DNA from: Streptomyces qaidamensis
GTDB lineage: Bacteria; Actinomycetota; Actinomycetes; Streptomycetales; Streptomycetaceae
DNA length: 64,000 bases
Direction of reading: 5' to 3'
NCBI RefSeq assembly: GCF_001611795.1
Contig: NZ_CP015098.1
Coordinates: 2,108,001 to 2,172,000, forward strand
The first letter of the stretch is position 1. Each line of letters begins with the position of its first letter. Both the position numbers and the translations under genes were made by a program. Shown here piece by piece: positions 58,853-64,000 of the stretch. The notes beneath the pieces were generated by a model. That model was not told the DNA's origin and ran no database searches. It saw only the letters and a program-made list of their open reading frames with translations.

Positions 58853-60310
58853 TCACTTCGCCCCGAGGAGCTGCTCGATCGGGTCGATCGCGAAGTACAC
58901 GAGGAACAGCGCCGAGGTCCCCCAGAGCAGCCAGTGGACCTCCTTGGCCTTGCCGAGGACGGTCTTGATGACGACGTAGGCGAGGAAGCCGGCGCCGATG
59001 CCGTTGGTGATGGAGTAGGTGAACGGCATCACGGCGATGGTGAGGAACGCGGGGATGGCGATGTCGTAGCGGTCCCAGTCGATGTGCTTGACCTGGGTCA
59101 TCATCAGGAAGCCGACGGCGACCAGGGCGGGGGCTGCCGCCTGGAGCGGGACGATGGTGAGCAGCGGGGTGAGGAACAGCGCGAGGCCGAACAGGCCGCC
59201 GGTGACGAGGTTGGAGAAGCCGGTGCGCGAGCCCTCGCCGACACCGGCCGCTGACTCGATGTAGGAGGTCGCCGAGGAGGCGGAGGCCGCACCGCCGGCG
59301 ACCGCGGCGGCACCGTCGATGAGCAGCACCCGGCCGAGGTTCGGGACCTTGCCGTCCTCGTCGAGCAGCCCGGCCTCGGCGCTGATGCCGACGACCGTGC
59401 CCATGGTGTCGAAGAAGTCGGACAGGATCAGCGTGAAGATCAGCAGGACGACGGTGATGACACCGACGCCGGGGGCGCTGAACGCGCCGAACAGGTCGAA
59501 GTCGCCGATGAGCCCGAAGTCGGGGGTGTCGACGAGCCGGTCCGGCCAGGAGGGTGTGGTCAGGCCCCAGGACTTGATGTCGGCGATGGAGTTGATCACG
59601 ATCGCCAGCGCGGTCATGGTGACGATGCTGATCAGGATGGCGCCCTTGACCTTGCGGGCGAGCAGTCCGATCGTCAGCAGCACGCCGAGGCAGAAGACGA
59701 GCATCGGCCAGCCGGCGAGGGTGCCGGTGCCGCCCAGCTGAACGGGCACGGTGGTGTTGGCGGCGTCCGGGATGCGGCTGACGAACCCGGCGTCGACGAA
59801 GCCGATGAAGGCGATGAACAGGCCGATGCCGACGCTGATCGCCTGCTTGAGCGGCTGGGGTATCGCGTGCATGACGGCCTCGCGCAGACCGGTCACCACC
59901 AGTACGCAGATCAGCAGGCCTTCGAGGACGATCAGGCCCATCGCGTCGTCCCAGCTCATCAGCGGGGCGATCTGGAAGGCGACCACGGCGTTCAGGCCGA
60001 GTCCGGCGGCGAGCGCCAGGGGCAGGTTGCCGCCGATGCCCATGATGATGGTCATGACGGCGGCCACCAGGGCGGTGGCGGTGGTGAGTTGGACGGCGTC
60101 CAGCTGGTGCCCGAACTTGTCCTTCGCACTGCCCAGGATGATGGGATTCAGGACAAGGATGTAGGCCATCGTGAAGAACGTGGCGAAGCCGCCGCGGATC
60201 TCCCGGCCGAAGGTGGACCCCCGCTCGGAGATCTTGAAGAACCGGTCGACGCTGTTCGCCGCTGGTGGCGCGGCGTCCGACCGGTCGGCCACCTTCTGCG
60301 ATTCGGACAT
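58853..60310 (-). CDS. NCS2-family purine permease (AzgA-type)
   Basis: A 485-residue membrane transporter of the AzgA subgroup (adenine, guanine, hypoxanthine uptake with protons). Marks: REIRGGFATFFTMAYILVLNPIILG near residue 37, ALVAAVMTIIMGIGGNLPLALAAGLGLNAVVAF, LISIVTMTALAIVINSI, LILSDFFDTMGTVVGISAEAGLLDEDG and ASASSATSYIESAAGVGEGSRTGFSNLVTGGLF. About 12-14 membrane segments are expected. ATG 60310 is preceded by AAGGAGC. Two adjacent 13-bp dyads (60373-60405) upstream suggest control by a purine-responsive or similar repressor. Confidence 0.92.
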   Translation of the reverse strand: MSESQKVADRSDAAPPAANSVDRFFKISERGSTFGREIRGGFATFFTMAYILVLNPIILGSAKDKFGHQLDAVQLTTATALVAAVMTIIMGIGGNLPLALAAGLGLNAVVAFQIAPLMSWDDAMGLIVLEGLLICVLVVTGLREAVMHAIPQPLKQAISVGIGLFIAFIGFVDAGFVSRIPDAANTTVPVQLGGTGTLAGWPMLVFCLGVLLTIGLLARKVKGAILISIVTMTALAIVINSIADIKSWGLTTPSWPDRLVDTPDFGLIGDFDLFGAFSAPGVGVITVVLLIFTLILSDFFDTMGTVVGISAEAGLLDEDGKVPNLGRVLLIDGAAAVAGGAASASSATSYIESAAGVGEGSRTGFSNLVTGGLFGLALFLTPLLTIVPLQAAAPALVAVGFLMMTQVKHIDWDRYDIAIPAFLTIAVMPFTYSITNGIGAGFLAYVVIKTVLGKAKEVHWLLWGTSALFLVYFAIDPIEQLLGAK

Positions 60311-60372
60311 GGCGCGTGCTCCTTGATGCCTGGGTGATCGGTGTGCGGGTGCTGGCTGGATTTTCGTCGCGT

Positions 60373-60405
60373 TGAACCACGTTCAGGTTTTGTTCGTGTT
60401 ACGAA
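60373..60405. promoter_or_regulatory. Two adjacent dyads upstream of the purine permease
   Basis: TGAAC-CAC-GTTCA (60373-60385) and TTCGT-GTT-ACGAA (60393-60405) are each perfect 5-bp inverted repeats with 3-bp spacers, centred 20 bp apart (two helical turns), 63-95 bp before the permease start and in an AT-richer stretch. Confidence 0.5.
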
Positions 60406-60509
60406 AACGAAGTCCGGCCTGCCCGACGACGTTCGAAGCTCCGTACGAACCATCCGACGATCGCTGCTACGCTTCCCGGTCTCGTCCGGGCCTCCCCCGG
60501 ATGATCACA

Positions 60510-60525
60510 TGTCATCTACATGACA
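60510..60525. promoter_or_regulatory. Dyad in the leader of the sigma-factor gene
   Basis: TGTCAT-CTAC-ATGACA, a perfect 6-bp inverted repeat with a 4-bp spacer, lies 58-73 bp upstream of the chosen sigma-factor start and overlaps an alternative in-frame ATG (60520). Confidence 0.45.
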
Positions 60526-60582
60526 GCCACACAGGGTGCCCCGGCCGGGAGCGCCCGGAGCCGCTGCCAGGAGAGGTCGCCC

Positions 60583-61182
60583 GTGGGCACAGTCGTCGAC
60601 GACGCCGCCTCCGTGGAGTTCCACGCCTTCTTCGAGCGTCACTACGCCGATCTGTCGCGCCTGGCCCATCTGTTGACCGGCGAGTCGGACACCGCCGACG
60701 ACCTGGCGGCGGACGCGCTGCTGGCGCTGTGGCACCGCTGGGACCGGGTGCGCGCGGCCGACCACCCGGTGGCGTACGCGCGCGGTGTTGTCGCCAACCT
60801 GGCCCGTACCCGCATCCGCAGCGCGGTGCGCGAGCGGCGGCGCATCGCCCTGTTCTGGTCGCAGCGCGAGGAGAACACCGAGAACCCGGACATCGCGGGC
60901 GTGGTCGACGTGCAGGAGGCGTTGCGCAGGCTGCCGTTCCGCAAGCGGGCCTGTGTGGTGCTGCGGCACGCGTTCGACCTGTCGGAGAAGGACACCGCGC
61001 TCGCCCTCGGCGTCTCGGTGGGTACGGTGAAGAGCCAGACCTCGAAGGGGATGGCCGAACTCCAGCGGTTGCTGGGGACGCGGGCCGTGCCGCAGCGGAT
61101 GCACGTGGCGCTGGGTGCGCCGCACTGTTCGCCCGCCGTGGAGGGCGTGCGCACCGGTGAGGGCGGAGGGAGGGACCGATGA
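60583..61182 (+). CDS. ECF-type RNA polymerase sigma factor (SigE70 family)
   Basis: A 199-residue group 4 sigma factor. Region 2: FFERHYADLSRLAHLLTGESDTADDLAADALLALWHRWDRVRAADHPVAYARGVVANLARTRIRS. Region 4: DVQEALRRLPFRKRACVVLRHAFDLSEKDTALALGVSVGTVKSQTSKGMAELQRLLG. GTG 60583 is preferred because AGGAGAGG ends 6 nt upstream; an in-frame ATG at 60520 (21 residues earlier) falls inside a dyad. It overlaps the next gene, a single-pass membrane protein, by 4 nt, the classic layout of a sigma factor and a membrane regulator. Confidence 0.9.
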   Translation: MGTVVDDAASVEFHAFFERHYADLSRLAHLLTGESDTADDLAADALLALWHRWDRVRAADHPVAYARGVVANLARTRIRSAVRERRRIALFWSQREENTENPDIAGVVDVQEALRRLPFRKRACVVLRHAFDLSEKDTALALGVSVGTVKSQTSKGMAELQRLLGTRAVPQRMHVALGAPHCSPAVEGVRTGEGGGRDR

Positions 61183-62033
61183 GCATGCGGCGGGACGTGC
61201 ACGAGGAGGTGCGCGCCCGGCTGCACGAGGCGGCCGGGGCGCACGAGCCCGATCGGGAGCGCATGCTCGCCCGGGTCGAGCGCGGCATGGCCGGTCCGGC
61301 CGTTTCCGGCCACCGGGTGACGCCTGCGCCGGTGTTCGGCTGGATGCGGGTGGCCGGTGCGACGGCCGCGGTCGCCGGCGTCCTGGCGGTGGGCGGTTAC
61401 GCGGTGGCATCGGCGGTGAAGGACGAACCCGCCCCGCAGCAGCAGGAAGTGGCCACGACGGGGACGCCCACGCCGTCCCCGGAGGCGACGAGCCGGCCGC
61501 CCGCACCTCCGGCTCCGGTGGAGCCGTCGCCGAGCCGGTCACCCGAGCGCCGCGAGTCGAGCCCGCCGCCGTCGAGGACTCCGAGCGCTCCGGCGGCCGA
61601 GCGGCCGTCCGCCGCCGGTACGGAGGACGGCCCGCTGTGGTCGGACGGTTCGGTCGACCCGCACAGCAACGACTTCTGGGCGCAGAGCAACATCACCCTC
61701 AAGACCCGCGAGCAACTGACCGCGCTGACCGTGCGGTTGAAGGTGGCCCAGACCGGCGGGGTCTCCGACGCGGGCGCGTGGCGCTCCCTGCCCGAGACGG
61801 ACTTCACCCTCGCGGTGACCGAGCGGGACGGCTTCCTCGAATACACCTGGACCCTCAAGGAGGGCCGTACGGTCCCGGTGGGCGAGTGGGTCTTCGCGGG
61901 GCAGTTCGACCACGCCCGCGGTGGCCGCGACGCGGGCGGGGACCGCTACTCGGTGACGGCCGCCGCCGGTTCGCGGCAGCTGTCGGTGAGCGGTTCCTTC
62001 GCCGCCGTGGACGACGGCGACGGCGGCTCGTGA
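61179..62033 (+). CDS. Single-pass membrane protein with exposed beta domain, likely partner of the sigma factor
   Basis: A 284-residue protein in three parts: a short charged cytoplasmic segment (1-55, helical, REEVRARL-like), one membrane segment (about 57-79, MRVAGATAAVAGVLAVGGYAVA) and a long outside part. The latter has a Pro/Ser/Thr-rich stalk (85-145) and a beta-rich domain (150-284) with SNDFWAQSNITLKTREQLTALTVRLKVAQTGG and TDFTLAVTERDGFLEYTWTLKEGRTVPVGEWVFAGQFDHARG, reminiscent of carbohydrate-binding beta-sandwiches. No zinc anti-sigma (HxxxCxxC) motif is present. Position and topology suggest a sensor or anti-sigma for the upstream sigma factor; this is inference. Confidence 0.7.
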   Translation: MSMRRDVHEEVRARLHEAAGAHEPDRERMLARVERGMAGPAVSGHRVTPAPVFGWMRVAGATAAVAGVLAVGGYAVASAVKDEPAPQQQEVATTGTPTPSPEATSRPPAPPAPVEPSPSRSPERRESSPPPSRTPSAPAAERPSAAGTEDGPLWSDGSVDPHSNDFWAQSNITLKTREQLTALTVRLKVAQTGGVSDAGAWRSLPETDFTLAVTERDGFLEYTWTLKEGRTVPVGEWVFAGQFDHARGGRDAGGDRYSVTAAAGSRQLSVSGSFAAVDDGDGGS

Positions 62034-62115
62034 AAAATTCCTGAAGACGCGGCAACCCTTCCTTCACCGGTGACGACCACCAGGCGCAAGAGTCACCCAT
62101 CTGAGGAATCGGTAC

Positions 62116-62949
62116 ATGACTGCACCAGCAGAACGGCGCGTCCGCCACCGCCGCAGCGTCACCAAGCGGCGGGCGGTGATCGCCGCGCTGTCCGCGTTCG
62201 GCATCACGGGAGCGGCGATCGTCACCACGTCGATGCTGTCGACGGCGGGCGCCGCGTCTTCCTGGCCCACGGACAAGGGCAAGACGCCCGTGCCGAAGAC
62301 CATCCCGGTCTCCGGTGTGCGTGACGGCGGGATGAAGATGTTCTACGGCACCGGCGCGCTCGGCAACGACAACCAGGACGAGGGCCAGGACCCGATCTTC
62401 GAGCTGGCCGACGGCGCGACCCTGAAGAACGTCATCATCGGCACCCCCGCGGCGGACGGCGTGCACTGCAAGGGCACGTGCACCCTGCAGAACGTGTGGT
62501 GGCTGGACGTCGGCGAGGACGCGGCCAGTTTCAAGGGCAAGTCCTCGTCGGCGGTGTACAAGGTGATCGGCGGCGGCGCCAAGAACGCCGACGACAAGGT
62601 GCTCCAGTTCAACGGCGCCGGCACCCTCACCGTGTCGGGCTTCCAGGTCCAGAACGCCGGCAAGCTGGTCCGCTCCTGCGGCAACTGCAAGACGCAGTAC
62701 AAGCGCACGATCGTGCTCAGCGACATCGACGTGACGGCTCCGATGAACTCGATCGTCGGAGTGAACGCCAACTACGGCGACACGGCGACGCTGTCGAAGA
62801 TCCGCATCCACGGCGACAGCAAGAAGAAGATCAAGACGTGTGTGCGCTTCGAGGGCAACAACACGGGCAAGGAGCCCAAGGAGCTGTCGCCTCCCGGCCC
62901 GGACGGCAAGAGCTGCAAGTTCAAGGCCTCCGACATCAGCTACCCGTAG
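62116..62949 (+). CDS. Secreted pectate lyase, polysaccharide lyase family 3
   Basis: A 277-residue secreted enzyme with a long N-region (basic RRVRHRRSVTKRR, hydrophobic core, cleavage near AGA-A at about 46). The mature part is a compact PL3 beta-helix: IPVSGVRDGGMKMFYGTGALGNDNQDEGQDPIFELADGATLKNVIIGTPAADGVHCKGTCTLQNVWWLDVGEDAASFKG, and KNADDKVLQFNGAGTLTVSGFQVQNAGKLVRSCGNC, with Asp/Glu (calcium-binding) and Lys/Arg positions of the family. Cleaves polygalacturonate by beta-elimination. No direct overlap with the sigma operon (82-bp gap), so it may have its own promoter. Confidence 0.92.
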   Translation: MTAPAERRVRHRRSVTKRRAVIAALSAFGITGAAIVTTSMLSTAGAASSWPTDKGKTPVPKTIPVSGVRDGGMKMFYGTGALGNDNQDEGQDPIFELADGATLKNVIIGTPAADGVHCKGTCTLQNVWWLDVGEDAASFKGKSSSAVYKVIGGGAKNADDKVLQFNGAGTLTVSGFQVQNAGKLVRSCGNCKTQYKRTIVLSDIDVTAPMNSIVGVNANYGDTATLSKIRIHGDSKKKIKTCVRFEGNNTGKEPKELSPPGPDGKSCKFKASDISYP

Positions 62950-63081
62950 GCGCTGCCCCCCTGTGACTCCGGTCGGCCCTCGTCCCCCCTTGGGCCGGCC
63001 GGAATGCCGGGTGTCCGGCCCCCCAGTCGGACGTCCCGGCACCTCGGCCCTCCGGAGCCCCCCTCCGGACGGCCGGACGGT

Positions 63082-63106
63082 ACCGGTCGAGCCCCCCTCG
63101 ACCGGT
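63082..63106 (+). terminator. Hairpin after the PL3 pectate lyase
   Basis: A 10-bp perfect stem (63082-63091 with 63097-63106) with a 5-nt loop, about 130 nt after the stop. The stretch before it (62960-63080) is full of short CCGGAG/CTCCGG-type inverted repeats. Confidence 0.5.
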
Positions 63107-63112
63107 CGGCAG

Positions 63113-63146
63113 GACGCCCCCGTCGCTTCGCACCGACGGGGGCGTC
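63113..63146 (-). terminator. Strong hairpin for the convergent beta-helix gene
   Basis: A perfect 13-bp stem (63113-63125 with 63134-63146) with an 8-nt loop, 19 nt after the minus-strand stop at 63165. Confidence 0.75.
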
Positions 63147-63164
63147 GCCATACGGGGAGCAGTC

Positions 63165-64000
63165 TCAGTCCATCGCCGAGCCGGTGGTCGTGGAGCCGGT
63201 CGTCAGGAAATTCGTCCTGGGCAGGGAGCCGTCCGCCCGGCGGGCTCCGTACGCGCCGGCCGGGTCCGTCGACCGGAAGGACGGGGTGGCGGTGCCGCTG
63301 TCCCAGGTGTTGCCGACGGAGACCGCCGAGGGGCCGAGCGCCGCCGCTCCACCCTTGTCGCCGACGGCGAGGTTCCCGCCGAGGCGGGCCGTGCCGGTGG
63401 CGAAGGAGAAACCGTTCCCCGCGTTGGCGAAGGCGGTGTTGCGGTGCAGGGCGACGGCGCCGGTGTTGGAGTTCTCGGTGAAGCCGTGCCGCGTGTTGTC
63501 CCAGGCCGCGTTGCCGGTGACGACGTGGGCGACGGACGCGCCCCCGCCGCCCAGCTCGAAGCCGTTGCCGCCGCCCTCGAAGGCCGGGTCCTTCCAGCGG
63601 TTCTCGCCGTTGCCGAAGGCCCAGGAGTGCTCGATGGTCACCGGCGAGGAGAACTGCCACAGGTCGAGGCCGTCGTCGGCGTTGTCGTACAGCCGGGCTC
63701 CGGTGATCCTGTTCCCGGTCCCCGAGCCGAACTTGACCGCGATGCCGTCGGCGTTCCGGCCGTGGCCGGCCGGGTCGTAGTTGCCGTGGCTGTCCAGGTT
63801 CTGCACGAGGTTGCCGGTGGTGCCGTCGCCGCGCAGGGTGAAGCCGGAGTCGCCGTTGTCCGCGGTGACCAGGTTTCTGAAGACCCCGCCGACCGAGGAA
63901 GTGGCGACGAAGCCCTGGGCCGGGGAGTTGACGAACGCGAGGTCCTGGACGGTCCAGTGGTCGCCGTTGATCCCGGCCAGCCAGGAGCCGGCGGGCAGTC
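63165..64000 (-). CDS. Secreted right-handed beta-helix protein, probable pectate lyase (PL9-like), 5' end missing
   Basis: The frame is open from the window end to the stop at 63165, about 278 codons. Sequence has the regular turns of a parallel beta-helix: HWTVQDLAFVNSPAQGF, NLVQNLDSHGNYDPAGHGRNADGIAVKFGSGTGNRITGARLYDNADDGLDLWQFSSPVTIEHSWAFGNG and ENSNTGAVALHRNTAFANAGNGF. The DSHGNYD and NADGIAVK / DDGLDLW segments, with Asp clusters, look like the calcium site and catalytic region of PL9 pectate lyases. It faces the PL3 gene across 215 bp. Signal peptide and N-terminal part lie outside the window, so family assignment is tentative. Confidence 0.82.
   Translation of the reverse strand, partial: LPAGSWLAGINGDHWTVQDLAFVNSPAQGFVATSSVGGVFRNLVTADNGDSGFTLRGDGTTGNLVQNLDSHGNYDPAGHGRNADGIAVKFGSGTGNRITGARLYDNADDGLDLWQFSSPVTIEHSWAFGNGENRWKDPAFEGGGNGFELGGGGASVAHVVTGNAAWDNTRHGFTENSNTGAVALHRNTAFANAGNGFSFATGTARLGGNLAVGDKGGAAALGPSAVSVGNTWDSGTATPSFRSTDPAGAYGARRADGSLPRTNFLTTGSTTTGSAMD

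Overview
The window is high-GC actinobacterial DNA, almost certainly from the chromosome of a Streptomyces. The signs are strong third-position GC bias, frequent GTG starts, 4-nt ATGA/GTGA overlaps, GC-rich hairpin terminators without U-tracts, an intact ectABCD cluster, a sortase substrate with an LAETG motif, the small nucleoid protein Gbn, and copies of two repeats that recur in Streptomyces genomes. The gene order fits my memory of the S. coelicolor SCO1824-SCO1880 segment; that is recall, not a search.

1-9.4 kb: two tandem secreted subtilases (the first cut by the window edge), a CopD-like membrane protein, a DEDDh exonuclease with a BRCT domain, a small zinc-ribbon protein, SURF1, a GH15-type glycosidase and an SDR with a degenerate active site. 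9.4-12.5 kb: a cell-envelope module (two Asp23/Gls24 proteins, a small membrane protein, a DUF6286-like protein, AmaP) with a divergent Asp23-like partner. 12.5-20 kb: enoyl-CoA hydratase, Gbn with a cluster of GATC sites upstream, an ABC-F protein preceded by a 7-codon leader ORF, a VOC protein, a hypothetical alpha-helical protein, an alpha/beta hydrolase and a class II aldolase. 20.3-21.9 kb: a low-affinity phosphate transporter and its small membrane partner behind a PHO box.

22-39.5 kb: a single cobalamin operon of 13 genes under a B12 riboswitch: cobD, cobQ, cobN, a chlI-chlD fusion, cobO, cobB, cobI, cobM, cobL, a cbiG-cobJ fusion, cobH, a CbiX-like chelatase and cobC. Most junctions overlap by 1-11 nt. 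The set mixes aerobic features (CobN plus an AAA+/VWA motor) with anaerobic ones (CbiG, CbiX). The operon ends in a 73-bp tandem repeat array that begins inside cobC.

40-48 kb: a sortase-anchored surface protein, an amidohydrolase, a class V aminotransferase, a DinB protein, then ectABCD (ectoine and 5-hydroxyectoine synthesis), which ends in an 84/83-bp tandem repeat duplicating the last codons of ectD. 48-54 kb: a PLP enzyme, a FrnE-like DsbA, GNAT proteins, a DUF1349 protein, and an aldehyde dehydrogenase divergent from an IclR regulator across a nested palindrome. 54-60 kb: a membrane protein with a NarL-type two-component pair, a class B PBP, and an AzgA-type purine permease. 60.5-64 kb: a sigma factor overlapping a single-pass membrane protein, followed by a PL3 pectate lyase and a convergent beta-helix protein cut by the window end. 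This last group looks like a sense-and-degrade system for an extracellular polysaccharide.

Recurring themes are repeat growth at gene 3' ends (cobD, cobC, ectD), a dispersed repeat carried in frame inside cobB, and short leader ORFs ahead of the ABC-F gene and the cob operon. No tRNA, rRNA, CRISPR array, insertion sequence or prophage was seen.
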